A stretch of DNA of 21,913 nt from JANMDR01 sp031376425 (GCA_031376425.1 JANMDR010000240.1:1-21913), one strand, 5' to 3'; counted from the first letter of the stretch, positions 1-8,392 are shown. Translations and numbers: made by a program. The notes: generated from the sequence alone by a model not told the origin.

Positions 1-280
1 AAAACACATTTTTTCTAGGTCTTGGAATGGGTGCGCAAAGTAGCACTGTATTGAGCATGATGGCTGCAGTTCGCGGCTTTTCAGCCATTAAGCTAATTTG
101 GGCTAGGGCAGCCGCACCACCGGCGATGATGTCAAGCATGGTTGCAAAATTATTCGCAAACCCTTGTGCTACCGCTTCAAGCTGAAGATCAAGTATATTA
201 TTGTCATCCAAAAATACGCCAGTACGGATTTCATTCTCAGCGGATTTAGCAGGGAGATATTGAAAGCTAGCAAGTTTCAT
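1..280 (-). CDS. Fumarylacetoacetate hydrolase (FAH) family protein, N-terminal part, runs off left edge
   Basis: Reading the minus strand from the ATG at 280 gives an uninterrupted frame to base 1: it starts MKLASFQYLP and continues through a GVFLDDNNILDL segment to LLCAPIPRPRKNVF. The APIPRP(G/R)K motif is the linker that precedes the catalytic beta-fold in FAH-family hydrolases and isomerases, where it normally leads into a C-x-GRNY motif that would lie just beyond the edge. About 93 residues are visible, so only the N-terminal cap is present and the substrate cannot be told. The start is 11 bases after the 3-hydroxyisobutyryl-CoA hydrolase stop, so it is very likely the last visible gene of the valine operon. 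FAH-family enzymes cleave or hydrate beta-diketo and oxaloacetate-like acids; the link to valine breakdown is contextual only. Confidence 0.75.
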   Translation of the reverse strand, partial: MKLASFQYLPAKSAENEIRTGVFLDDNNILDLQLEAVAQGFANNFATMLDIIAGGAAALAQISLMAEKPRTAAIMLNTVLLCAPIPRPRKNVF

Positions 281-291
281 ATTGGTATTTT

Positions 292-1434
292 CTATTCGCC
301 AAAGCGGGTTTCTAAATCACCCAGTGGATGTTGGTCAGATGGATAAGTATTGATAAAATATTTAGCAATTGCAGCTTCATCCACTTCCTGCAATGTTGCT
401 GGATTCCATTTTGGGTGATGATCTTTATCAACCGCCAATGCCCTTATTCCTTCGATTACATCGCCCGCAGCAAAGCTTTCCGTCACAATGCCAAGTTCCA
501 TGCGAAAACATTCGGCCAAGCTGAGCTGCCTGCCACGCAGCACACCAGCATGTGTTACGCATAGCGAGGTGGGTGAGCGTTTAGCTAAAATCTTTAGTTG
601 TAACTCTGCCCAATCTACCAAGGTTTCATCTTTTTCGCGCTGCAGCGAATCTATAATTTCATTAAGTGATTTATCAAAACTAAAGTGCCTGTCAATCGCC
701 TCTTCATATCGCGCTAGGCCTTCAATGGGCGCATCTTTCGGCATGATTGACGAGGGGGGAGCCGTGCTCACAAAGGGCATGAGTATTTGCGCAATGGCAT
801 CAAAATGATCGTCATTAAAGTGATGCAGTTCTAAGGCGCTAATAAACTGATTTAACGCTTCTGGTTCCAAATAATAGCTCGCAAAATTAGCGTGAATAGC
901 ATCTGCTGCACCAATGACTTGCCCAGTGAGTGCCAAAAATAAACCAGTTGGCGTGTGCGACATGAACTTACTGCCGCCCACATCTGGAAACAAACCAATC
1001 GCCGTTTCGGGCATCGCCATTTTGGTTTTTGGGCCAACAAGGCGAAACGGTGCTCCTTGCACTAGCCCCATGCCGCCGCCCATCACAATGCCATCAAGCA
1101 AAGCGATAATCGGTTTTTTATATAGCTGCAAGCGATAATCAAGCCGATATTCATCAATAAAAAAATCGATGTGTGCTTGTGGCTTTAGCCCGCCAGCAAG
1201 ATAACATTCACGCATGGCGCGAATATCACCGCCTGCACAAAATGCTTTTAGTCCAGCACCACGCAGCACCACAACAGCCACGCTGCCATCATTTTCCCAC
1301 GCTGTTATATAGCGCGAAATTTCATGCACCATATTGTGCGAAAGCGCGTTTAAGGCATGCGGGCGATTAAGCGTTAAGGTGGCTACTGCGCCATGCTGAT
1401 GCGCGAGTATTTCGGGTTCTTTGGTATCTGTCAT
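292..1434 (-). CDS. 3-hydroxyisobutyryl-CoA hydrolase (enoyl-CoA hydratase/isomerase superfamily)
   Basis: This 380-residue crotonase-superfamily protein has the long C-terminal extension typical of 3-hydroxyisobutyryl-CoA hydrolase (usual length about 350-385) rather than the roughly 260 residues of simple hydratases. The CoA/oxyanion segments are CAGGDIRAM (about 66-74) and DGIVMGGGMGL (about 114-124). The segment MPETAIGLFPDVGG carries Glu143 and Asp151, the catalytic pair of this hydrolase family. It releases free 3-hydroxyisobutyrate from its CoA ester in valine breakdown, feeding the mmsB product next door. A TTG codon lies one codon upstream at 1437, but I chose the ATG at 1434 because its A is shared with the upstream stop codon (TGATG), a classical translational coupling arrangement. 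Function is well supported by length, motifs and neighbours. Confidence 0.93.
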   Translation of the reverse strand: MTDTKEPEILAHQHGAVATLTLNRPHALNALSHNMVHEISRYITAWENDGSVAVVVLRGAGLKAFCAGGDIRAMRECYLAGGLKPQAHIDFFIDEYRLDYRLQLYKKPIIALLDGIVMGGGMGLVQGAPFRLVGPKTKMAMPETAIGLFPDVGGSKFMSHTPTGLFLALTGQVIGAADAIHANFASYYLEPEALNQFISALELHHFNDDHFDAIAQILMPFVSTAPPSSIMPKDAPIEGLARYEEAIDRHFSFDKSLNEIIDSLQREKDETLVDWAELQLKILAKRSPTSLCVTHAGVLRGRQLSLAECFRMELGIVTESFAAGDVIEGIRALAVDKDHHPKWNPATLQEVDEAAIAKYFINTYPSDQHPLGDLETRFGE

Positions 1435-2204
1435 CAAGCATTTTTCCAGTTTGGTGTACGTTTTTCTAAAAAGGCCGACACACCTTCCTGTTGATCTTCA
1501 AAATTAAAGAGATCCATAAAACGTTCGCGCTCTAGGCTTAGGCCAGCGCTACGGGGCACGCCGTTACGGGCATTGTGAATCAAGCCCTTGCAGAACTCTA
1601 CTGATTTTGGTGATAGCCCGGCAACGCGCGTTGCCATTGCTTCTGCAGCGGTAAGGGAAGTGCCGGTTTCAACTACTTCTTCTACCAAGCCGATGCGCAA
1701 TGCGGTGGCGGCATCTACCTGTTCGCCAGTTAAAATAATTCGCTTGGCCCAGCCTTCACCTACCAGCCAAGGCAAATTTTGGGTGCCACAACCGCCAGGT
1801 AATAAACCTACTTTTGGCTCAGGCAAAGCCATTTGCGCTTGGCTTTCGGCAATGCGTAAATCACAGGACAGCGCACATTCCAAACCGCCACCCATAGCGT
1901 AGCCGTTAATGGCGGCAATGGTGACGAAGCGGGCATTCATGAAGGCTTCAAAACAATCGCCAAAGGCCGAAATAAAGGCGCGTGCGCCAACCTTATCGCC
2001 TTGAAACCGCTTTAAATCAGCGCCTGCAGAAAAGAACTTTTTGCCTTCTCCGGTAATGACCGCCGCGTAAATGCTTTTGTTGGCATTAAGCTCGCCCACC
2101 AAGTTTTTTAATGCCGTTAAACTCTCAGGCGTCCACGTATTTGCGGGTGGATTGGCGATAGTAATAATGGCGGTGTGGCCGTCAATTTCATGTTTTATGG
2201 TCAT
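1434..2204 (-). CDS. Enoyl-CoA hydratase (crotonase family), valine pathway
   Basis: This 256-residue protein has the normal length of a crotonase-fold hydratase. The oxyanion-hole segments are FSAGADLKRF (about 58-67) and AMGGGLECAL (about 103-112). Both catalytic glutamates of true hydratases are present: Glu109 in GGGLEC and Glu129 in LPEPKVG. It probably hydrates methacrylyl-CoA to 3-hydroxyisobutyryl-CoA, the substrate of the hydrolase encoded immediately downstream; this substrate assignment is inferred from the operon, since crotonase sequences rarely reveal chain specificity. The gene begins two bases after the mmsB stop and ends by sharing a base with the next start codon. A general short-chain enoyl-CoA hydratase is the alternative reading. 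Confidence 0.9.
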   Translation of the reverse strand: MTIKHEIDGHTAIITIANPPANTWTPESLTALKNLVGELNANKSIYAAVITGEGKKFFSAGADLKRFQGDKVGARAFISAFGDCFEAFMNARFVTIAAINGYAMGGGLECALSCDLRIAESQAQMALPEPKVGLLPGGCGTQNLPWLVGEGWAKRIILTGEQVDAATALRIGLVEEVVETGTSLTAAEAMATRVAGLSPKSVEFCKGLIHNARNGVPRSAGLSLERERFMDLFNFEDQQEGVSAFLEKRTPNWKNA

Positions 2205-2206
2205 GG

Positions 2207-3094
2207 TTAGCCTACTTTTTTATAGAGTTTAATGATGCTGGAAAAATCGAGCGCACCGTTGCCATTTGCCGAGTGCATTTGATATAACTGCTGCGCTGCA
2301 GCGGCTAATAATACCGGCTGCTTTGCAGATTTTGCGGCTTCAGTAACCAAGGTTAAATCTTTCAGCATCAGGTCAGAGCCAAAGCCACCCGTGTAGCCGC
2401 GTGATGCGGGAGCGTTCTCAAACACACCGGGATAGGGATTATAGGTATCTGAACTCCAACAGCGGCCGCTAGAGGTATTGACAATATTGGCAAATACTTT
2501 GGGGTCCATGCCTAATGATGTCGCCAGCGCCATACCTTCGGCGGTGGCAATCATCTCGATCGCTAACATCATATTGTTGCAGATTTTTGCCACTTGACCT
2601 GTGCCTTCGTCACCACAGTGAAAAATATTCTTGCCCATTGCGGTGAGGATGATTTTGGCACGGTCAAAATCGCTTTGCGAAGCACCCACCATGAAGGTCA
2701 GGGTGCCCGCTTCAGCGCCACCGGTGCCACCAGAAACGGGGGCATCGACCATAGAAATACCTAATTTACCTGCTTCGCCAGCTACCTCTCGCGCGGTTTG
2801 CGGATCGATGGTTGAAGAATCAATTAATAGGGTCGTTTTAGAAACCGCTTTGAGTACGCCTGTTTCGCCCAAATATACCGAACGCACATGCGGCGACGAT
2901 GGCAGCATGGTAATGAGCGCGTCAACGTCTTGGGCACAGGCTTGTGCGCTAGATGCGGGTGAAGCACCAGCGGCCACAATTTTTTCTAGCAGCGCAGGCA
3001 TAACGTCATATGCCTGCACCGTGTGCCCCGCTTTCAATAAATTACGCGCCATGGGGTTACCCATATTGCCTAAGCCGATAAATCCTATTTTCAT
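2207..3094 (-). CDS. mmsB: 3-hydroxyisobutyrate dehydrogenase
   Basis: This 295-residue member of the beta-hydroxyacid dehydrogenase family oxidises 3-hydroxyisobutyrate to methylmalonate semialdehyde with NAD+. The N-terminal Rossmann motif is GFIGLGNMG (Gly7, Gly9, Gly12), followed by NPMARNLLKAGH. The substrate-binding signature DAPVSGGTGGAEAGTL spans about 117-132, and the catalytic lysine is Lys170 in GQVAKICNN, with the asparagine two positions later. Length and motif spacing match the family. The gene lies 17 bases downstream of mmsA, and its product is the substrate of MmsA, so the two adjacent genes encode consecutive steps. The Gly-rich motif would also fit tartronate semialdehyde reductase, but the operon favours the valine role. 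Confidence 0.94.
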   Translation of the reverse strand: MKIGFIGLGNMGNPMARNLLKAGHTVQAYDVMPALLEKIVAAGASPASSAQACAQDVDALITMLPSSPHVRSVYLGETGVLKAVSKTTLLIDSSTIDPQTAREVAGEAGKLGISMVDAPVSGGTGGAEAGTLTFMVGASQSDFDRAKIILTAMGKNIFHCGDEGTGQVAKICNNMMLAIEMIATAEGMALATSLGMDPKVFANIVNTSSGRCWSSDTYNPYPGVFENAPASRGYTGGFGSDLMLKDLTLVTEAAKSAKQPVLLAAAAQQLYQMHSANGNGALDFSSIIKLYKKVG

Positions 3095-3111
3095 GGTTTT
3101 TCCTGGTTTTA

Positions 3112-4656
3112 CTAACGCAAAGCAATTGTAGTATTAACGCCTGTGTTAACGCTGGCATCGTCAAACCACCGCGCTGTCACTGTTTTCGTTTGCGTATAAA
3201 ACTGAATCACTTGCTTGCCGTAAGGCCCAAGATCACCTAGTTTAGAGCCTCTTGATCCGGTAAAGCTAAAGTAGGGCACGGGTACGGGTACTGGCACATT
3301 AATGCCAACTTGGCCTACATCAATCTCATTTTGAAACTTGCGTGCGGTAGCGCCGGACTGGGTAAATATGCCCGTGCCGTTACCATAGGGGTTGGCATTG
3401 GTGAGGGCAATCGCTTCATCTAGGGTGTCAACACTAACGATGACTAACACGGGGCCAAAAATTTCTTCATCGTATACACGCATGCCGGGCTTAACATTTG
3501 AAAAAATAGTCGGGGCAATGAAGTTACCTTTTTCGTAACCAGCAATAATCGGATTACGACCATCTAGCTCAAGCTTGGCACCCTCGCTCACACCAGCGGC
3601 TATTAGGCTTTCAATACGGTTGCGTGCTTGAATAGAAATTACGGGTCCCACATCGGTATTGGCTTCTACACCCCCATTAACTTTAAGGGTTTTTGCTTTA
3701 GCAACTAAATCAGCAATCCATTTATGCGATTCGCCCACCAATACTACTACTGACGTTGCCATACAGCGTTGCCCAGCTGCACCGAAACCCGCGCCTACTA
3801 ATGCATTTAAGGTTTGATCTTTATTAGCATCGGGCATCACAACGGCATGATTTTTCGCGCCCATCATGCATTGCGCGCGCTTGCCGTGCGTGCTGGCGAG
3901 CTTATACACATGCTCACCCACATGGCAGGAACCAACGAAGGAAACCGCTTTCACATCGGGGTGCGTGCAGAGGGCATCCACGGCATCTTTACCACCATGA
4001 ATAACATTCAACACACCTGCGGGCACACCAGCTTCAAGTGCTAACTCGACAAGCATCATGGTACTCATGGGGTCTTGTTCCGATGGCTTTAATACAAAAG
4101 TATTGCCAGTAACAATAGCCATTGGGAACATCCACAAGGGGATCATGGCGGGAAAATTGAAGGGGGTAATTCCCGCGCATACGCCAATGGGTTGACGTAT
4201 GAAATAGGTATCTATGCCACCGGCAACATTCTCCGCGTACTCACCCAAACTTAAACTGCCAATGGAACAGGCGTGTTCAACCACTTCAAGCCCGCGAAAA
4301 ATATCGCCTTCGGCATCCGGCAAAGTTTTGCCTTGTTCAGCGGTTAAGCAGGCCGCAATTTTCTGGGTGTCGCGACGGATCAGCTCTTGGAGCTTGAGCA
4401 TAATGCGGGCGCGAGCACCAATTGGCGTATTGCGCCAAGTTTTAAAGGCTTCCTTCGCAGATGCGATGGCCGCATTAATTTCATCCGGTGTAGAAAATGG
4501 AACTTGCGCCAATACCTCTTGGGTGGCAGGATTTACGATATCTTTCCACTGCGTTGATTTGGAGATCACAAACTTGCCGTCAATGAGCATTTTCACTGGA
4601 TTGATTGGGGTGGCAGGGGTGGCCGATTGATTTACGGCGTTCAGAGCAGGGACCAT
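3112..4656 (-). CDS. mmsA: CoA-acylating methylmalonate-semialdehyde dehydrogenase
   Basis: This 514-residue aldehyde dehydrogenase converts methylmalonate semialdehyde to propionyl-CoA with NAD+ and CoA, the last step of distal valine degradation. The cofactor-binding region is ITPFNFPAMIPLWMFP (about 163-178) with FVLKPSEQDP. The catalytic cysteine is Cys298 in GAAGQRCMA. At the position of the usual general-base glutamate the sequence reads MGAKNHAVVMPDA, with Asn269 instead; this Glu-to-Asn change is characteristic of the CoA-dependent methylmalonate semialdehyde dehydrogenases. An AAAGGA Shine-Dalgarno lies about ten bases before the ATG at 4656. Met23 (MLIDGKF) is an alternative start that would trim the low-complexity N-terminus. 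It is the first gene of the operon and is divergent from the diguanylate cyclase gene. Confidence 0.95.
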   Translation of the reverse strand: MVPALNAVNQSATPATPINPVKMLIDGKFVISKSTQWKDIVNPATQEVLAQVPFSTPDEINAAIASAKEAFKTWRNTPIGARARIMLKLQELIRRDTQKIAACLTAEQGKTLPDAEGDIFRGLEVVEHACSIGSLSLGEYAENVAGGIDTYFIRQPIGVCAGITPFNFPAMIPLWMFPMAIVTGNTFVLKPSEQDPMSTMMLVELALEAGVPAGVLNVIHGGKDAVDALCTHPDVKAVSFVGSCHVGEHVYKLASTHGKRAQCMMGAKNHAVVMPDANKDQTLNALVGAGFGAAGQRCMATSVVVLVGESHKWIADLVAKAKTLKVNGGVEANTDVGPVISIQARNRIESLIAAGVSEGAKLELDGRNPIIAGYEKGNFIAPTIFSNVKPGMRVYDEEIFGPVLVIVSVDTLDEAIALTNANPYGNGTGIFTQSGATARKFQNEIDVGQVGINVPVPVPVPYFSFTGSRGSKLGDLGPYGKQVIQFYTQTKTVTARWFDDASVNTGVNTTIALR

Positions 4657-4666
4657 ATGAAAAATC

Positions 4667-4717
4667 CTTTAGTTTATTAGCTTTAGTTTATTGGTTTCTG
4701 TACAAGTTTAGTTTGTT
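4667..4717 (-). repeat. 14-bp tandem repeats in the mmsA leader
   Basis: On the plus strand CTTTAGTTTATTAG (4667-4680) is followed directly by CTTTAGTTTATTGG (4681-4694), and a degenerate third copy GTTTAGTTTGTT lies at 4706-4717. On the mmsA sense strand the copies read AATAAACTAAAG, and the copy nearest the gene supplies the AAAGG ribosome-binding site. They may be operator half-sites or a translation-control element; I see no known regulator motif. Confidence 0.55.
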
Positions 4718-4804
4718 TTTATCGTGTTGCGCAGCCATATGTCTGATATTTTAGGCATAAATTGGTGATTGCAGAAGGACAAAGTAGGTATCTTCAAACT
4801 TGGC

Positions 4805-4813
4805 TGCTATAAT
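4805..4813 (+). promoter_or_regulatory. Extended -10 promoter for the diguanylate cyclase gene
   Basis: TGCTATAAT at 4805-4813 is a perfect TATAAT with the TG-n extension. No good -35 is visible 16-18 bases upstream, which is normal for an extended -10 promoter. Transcription would start near 4820, giving a leader of about 57 bases. This is a sequence match only. Confidence 0.55.
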
Positions 4814-4826
4814 CACAGTCACTCTA

Positions 4827-4849
4827 ATGTCAATTGCTTGACGTTTTTT
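4827..4849 (+). terminator. Leader hairpin with T-tract ahead of the diguanylate cyclase gene
   Basis: ATGTCAA and TTGACGT form a seven-base-pair stem (one U-G pair) around the loop TTGC, followed at 4844-4849 by six T. It has the shape of a weak intrinsic terminator, and lies between the extended -10 promoter and the start codon of the gene it would control. It may attenuate transcription; alternatively it is a chance AT-rich hairpin. Confidence 0.4.
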
Positions 4850-4876
4850 ACTAAACCAGTACACCGCCACCCCTAA

Positions 4877-6493
4877 ATGCAACGTGCTCGCCCCACGATA
4901 GATAATCGAATCAAAGCGTTTTCAGACGCGTGGAATGATTACGTCGAGCGTAAGACTTTCCCCTTATTCGTTGAATTTGCCTTAGCGCTGAATGCCTTAA
5001 CAGAGCAATTCAGTAAACTTAAGTTACCCGGCTTAGTGCGGCTTTGTGAAGGACTGGAAAATACCGCCTTACCGCTGTTTGGCGAAAATGATACCCATCC
5101 GCTCAAACCGGATGACATGATAAATTTGCAGCGTCAGGTCGAAAGCCTAACGGGCGCTATCGATGCGGCGCATGTGCACGGCCAAAGCGAAACACGCGGA
5201 GATGCAGCAAACAGTAAAGTAGCAGTTACGGCAGAGCCGGATTGGGCAAAGCCACGGGATATTTGGCTAGTTGCCGAAGAAAACCATCGCTGGGTTGCGG
5301 GTTTGGTGGAGCAATTTACGTTTTTTGGTTTTCATATCCAGCATTTTACGTGGAGTGATGCTTTGGATGGCGCGTCGCCGCTCGCATTATTATGCATTCC
5401 ACCTGAAAGCGGCTATGTGCAGGCGCAAAATGCAGCCATGGCAAAAATGCGTTCAGCGCATACCACAAGCCAGATTTTTGCGCTAAACGTACCAAAATCA
5501 TTGGATGTTATCGTTGAGTTATTACGTGCGGGTGTGGATATCACCATTTCGGTTGAGCAGGAAACCACCACCGTTTTAGCACGTGTGCTTGACCTTGCGC
5601 AATCGCAAGAACATATTCCGTTTAGAGTGCTGGTGGTGGAAGACTCATCTACCGCTAATTTAACCATTCGTCGGGCCTTGCGCACCCACGGTATTGATAG
5701 CCACGGTATTAAAAACCCGCAGCAGTTACTTAGCGCGGTAGAGTTTTATCGGCCAGATTTAGTGTTGATGGATATGCATATGCCGCACTGTACCGGTGTG
5801 GAAGCTACACGCGTATTGCGACAACTTACTTATTACCAATCCTTGCCAGTGGTATACCTTTCGAGCGAAACTGATATGGGTATGCAGGTAGAAGCATTGC
5901 GATTAGGTGGCGATCAATTTTTAACTAAACCGTTTAACCCGATTATTTTGGGTGCGGTGGTCAAGACCAAAATTGAACGGTTTCGTGAAATGCAGCGTTC
6001 CAGCCAGTTGGATGGACTGACGGGTTTGCTCAACCATTCAGCAACCAAAACACGGCTGGCACAATTGCTTGGTGGCGTGAGCGCTAAAAAAGATAAATTA
6101 TGCGTGGTGATGATTGATATCGACCACTTTAAATCGGTTAATGATCTATACGGCCACCCTGTAGGCGATCAGGTCATTCGCAGTTTGGCTTGGCTGTTGA
6201 AGGGCAGATTGCGCGCCATTGATATAGTAGGGCGCTATGGCGGCGAGGAGTTTTTGGTGGTGTTACGCAATGCCGATATTGCCGAGGCACATCGGGTGCT
6301 TGACCGTATTCGCGTAGATTTCGCGCGCCTGCCGCATGCTCACGCGGGTGGTACCCTGCGTTGCGCCTTCAGTGCAGGTGTGGCTGCGTATCCCGTCTAC
6401 CAGACAATCAACGAACTTACCCAAGCAGCAGACGGTGCCTTGCTGGCCGCAAAGCGCCTTGGTCGTAATCGTGTGGAGCGCGCACCACATTAA
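4877..6493 (+). CDS. PleD-like response regulator with diguanylate cyclase (GGDEF) output
   Basis: This 538-residue cytoplasmic protein would make cyclic di-GMP from two GTP. Residues 1-100 are predicted helical and unassigned. About 126-243 resembles a receiver domain but is degenerate: the phosphoacceptor position in LALLCIPP is Cys173. About 249-365 is an intact receiver: acidic pair Glu255/Asp256 (VVEDSS), phosphoacceptor Asp299 (LVLMDMHMP) and Lys351 (LTKPF). The C-terminal cyclase has DIDHFKSVND (414-423) and the active-site RYGGEEF (453-459). Product-inhibition I-site RAID is present at 446-449. No transmembrane segment is seen. The two-receiver plus GGDEF layout matches PleD. No clear ribosome-binding site precedes the ATG. 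The gene is divergent from mmsA and has no adjacent histidine kinase, so its input is unknown. Confidence 0.92.
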   Translation: MQRARPTIDNRIKAFSDAWNDYVERKTFPLFVEFALALNALTEQFSKLKLPGLVRLCEGLENTALPLFGENDTHPLKPDDMINLQRQVESLTGAIDAAHVHGQSETRGDAANSKVAVTAEPDWAKPRDIWLVAEENHRWVAGLVEQFTFFGFHIQHFTWSDALDGASPLALLCIPPESGYVQAQNAAMAKMRSAHTTSQIFALNVPKSLDVIVELLRAGVDITISVEQETTTVLARVLDLAQSQEHIPFRVLVVEDSSTANLTIRRALRTHGIDSHGIKNPQQLLSAVEFYRPDLVLMDMHMPHCTGVEATRVLRQLTYYQSLPVVYLSSETDMGMQVEALRLGGDQFLTKPFNPIILGAVVKTKIERFREMQRSSQLDGLTGLLNHSATKTRLAQLLGGVSAKKDKLCVVMIDIDHFKSVNDLYGHPVGDQVIRSLAWLLKGRLRAIDIVGRYGGEEFLVVLRNADIAEAHRVLDRIRVDFARLPHAHAGGTLRCAFSAGVAAYPVYQTINELTQAADGALLAAKRLGRNRVERAPH

Positions 6494-6500
6494 TTTTTTC

Positions 6501-6529
6501 GGTGCGGCCGCAATGGCTGCGTCTTATTT
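6501..6529 (+). terminator. Possible weak terminator between the cyclase gene and ettA
   Basis: GGTGCGGCC and GGCTGCGTC can form a nine-base-pair stem with several G-U pairs around the loop GCAAT, followed by TTATTTTT. The G-U content and interrupted T-run make it weak, so ettA may still receive read-through from upstream. Confidence 0.35.
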
Positions 6530-6555
6530 TTGTAATTACTTAATCAGGTTTAATC

Positions 6556-8220
6556 ATGGCTCAATACGTATACACGATGAACCGCGTGGGGAAAATCGTT
6601 CCCCCTAAGCGGCAGATTCTTAAAGATATTTCATTGTCGTTTTTCCCCGGTGCCAAAATTGGCGTGTTGGGTGTAAACGGTTCGGGTAAATCCACCTTGC
6701 TAAAAATTATGGCAGGTTTGGATAAAGAAATTGAAGGCGAAGCCGTACCGATGCCGGGCCTAAATATTGGCTATTTGCCCCAAGAGCCAAAACTTAACCC
6801 TGAGCAAACCGTGCGCGAATGCGTGGAAGAAGGCATTGGTGGTATTTTGGCCGCTAAAAAACGGCTTGATGCCGTATACGCTGCCTATGCCGAAGAAGGT
6901 GCGGATTTTGATGCGTTGGCCGCTGAACAAGCAGAGCTTGAAGCCATCATTGGTGCAGGTGGTGGCGAGGCTACCGATACCCAGCTAGAAATTGCCGCAG
7001 ACGCGCTGCGTTTATCGCCGTGGGACGCGCTGATTGGTAATTTATCCGGTGGTGAAAAACGCCGTGTGGCCTTGTGCCGCCTGCTGCTATCCAAGCCTGA
7101 CATGCTACTACTTGACGAGCCAACCAACCACTTAGACGCTGAAAGTGTTGACTGGCTAGAGCAATTTTTGCAGCATTTTCCGGGCACTGTGGTTGCCATT
7201 ACCCATGACCGTTACTTTTTAGATAACGCCGCTGAATGGATTTTGGAACTAGATCGCGGACATGGCATTCCGTGGAAAGGCAATTACAGTTCATGGCTTG
7301 AGCAAAAAGGCGACCGTTTAAAACAAGAAGAATCTGGTGAATCCGCACGCCAAAAAGCGCTGAAAAAAGAATTGGAATGGGTACGTCAAAATCCAAAAGG
7401 CCGCCAAGCAAAGTCAAAAGCGCGGATGACGCGCTTTGAAGAACTAAGCTCGCACGAATATCAAAAGCGCAACGAAACGCAGGAGATTTTCATCCCCGTA
7501 GGTGAGCGCTTGGGCAATGAAGTGATCGAATTTAAAAACGTCACCAAAGGCTATGGTGACCGTATTTTGATTGATGACTTAAGCTTTAAAGTACCACCGG
7601 GCGCGATTGTTGGTGTAATCGGCCCCAACGGCGCGGGCAAATCCACCCTGTTTAACCTAATTGCTGGCAAAGAAGTACCCGACAGCGGCACCGTAGCCAT
7701 AGGCCCAACGGTTAATTTAGCTGTAGTCGATCAATCCCGTGAATCCCTACCCAATGACAAAACCGTGTGGCAAGCGATTTCAGGCGGCGCGGATATCCTC
7801 ACCATCGGCCGCTTTGAAGTACAAAGCCGCGCCTATTTAGGCCGCTTTAACTTCAAAGGTGGCGATCAGCAAAAGCTAGTTGGCAGCCTATCTGGCGGCG
7901 AACGCGGACGTTTGCATATGGCGTTTACTTTGCTAAAAGGTGGCAACGTATTGCTGCTAGATGAGCCATCCAACGATTTAGACGTAGAAACATTACGGGC
8001 GCTTGAAGATGCGGTACAAGAATTTGCCGGATCAGTGATGGTAATTTCCCACGACCGTTGGTTCCTAGACCGAATAGCCACCCATATTTTAGCCGCCGAA
8101 GGTGATTCGCACTGGGTGTTCTACGACGGCAACTATAACGAATACGAAGCCGACAAACGCCGCAGATTAGGTGATGAAGCGGCACGGCCGAAGCGGGTTA
8201 GGTTTAAGGCGTTGAAGTAA
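6556..8220 (+). CDS. ettA: Energy-dependent translational throttle protein EttA (ABC-F ATPase)
   Basis: This 554-residue soluble protein carries two ABC ATPase cassettes and no membrane domain. It acts at the ribosomal E site, gating the first elongation step according to the ATP/ADP ratio. The start MAQYVYTMNRVGKIVPPKR is nearly the same as in E. coli EttA. Cassette 1: Walker A GVNGSGKST (39-47), signature LSGGE (163-167), Walker B LLLLDEPTNHLD with catalytic Glu188. The linker after the first cassette has the ELEWVRQNPKGRQAKSKAR stretch of the family. Cassette 2: Walker A GPNGAGKST (356-364), LSGGERG, and Glu470 in LLLDEPSNDLD. Glu188 and Glu470 fall at the same numbers as in E. coli, so no indels accumulate before the second site. 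The ATG follows a weak CAGG. Confidence 0.97.
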   Translation: MAQYVYTMNRVGKIVPPKRQILKDISLSFFPGAKIGVLGVNGSGKSTLLKIMAGLDKEIEGEAVPMPGLNIGYLPQEPKLNPEQTVRECVEEGIGGILAAKKRLDAVYAAYAEEGADFDALAAEQAELEAIIGAGGGEATDTQLEIAADALRLSPWDALIGNLSGGEKRRVALCRLLLSKPDMLLLDEPTNHLDAESVDWLEQFLQHFPGTVVAITHDRYFLDNAAEWILELDRGHGIPWKGNYSSWLEQKGDRLKQEESGESARQKALKKELEWVRQNPKGRQAKSKARMTRFEELSSHEYQKRNETQEIFIPVGERLGNEVIEFKNVTKGYGDRILIDDLSFKVPPGAIVGVIGPNGAGKSTLFNLIAGKEVPDSGTVAIGPTVNLAVVDQSRESLPNDKTVWQAISGGADILTIGRFEVQSRAYLGRFNFKGGDQQKLVGSLSGGERGRLHMAFTLLKGGNVLLLDEPSNDLDVETLRALEDAVQEFAGSVMVISHDRWFLDRIATHILAAEGDSHWVFYDGNYNEYEADKRRRLGDEAARPKRVRFKALK

Positions 8221-8242
8221 GTTAGTCGTACGATATTAGTGG

Positions 8243-8284
8243 ATGCCTTAAGATTCCTGTATTTAGGGTGTCTTGAGGCATTTT
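8243..8284 (+). terminator. Intrinsic terminator of ettA
   Basis: ATGCCTTAAGA (8243-8253) pairs with TCTTGAGGCAT (8271-8281) in an 11-base-pair stem with a single U-G pair. The 17-base loop is capped by a small CCT/AGG pair, and a short T-run follows. It begins 23 bases after the ettA stop. The T-run (four T in total) is short, so efficiency is uncertain. Confidence 0.65.
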
Positions 8285-8392
8285 CGCTACCGTTCTTGCG
8301 CGGCGATGAATCGAGTTTTGAACCCATCTAAGTTACCTTTCATCGCGATGATAGTCGTATTTATTTTTGAATGACCTTTTTTAAGGGTCACC

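Noticed and set aside
2631..3131. A 166-codon open frame opposite mmsB
   Set aside because: It is fully antisense to a well-supported gene, has no recognisable domain, and its codon content follows from the mmsB sequence.
4214..4630. A 138-codon open frame opposite mmsA
   Set aside because: Antisense shadow of a conserved aldehyde dehydrogenase with no ribosome-binding site or domain.
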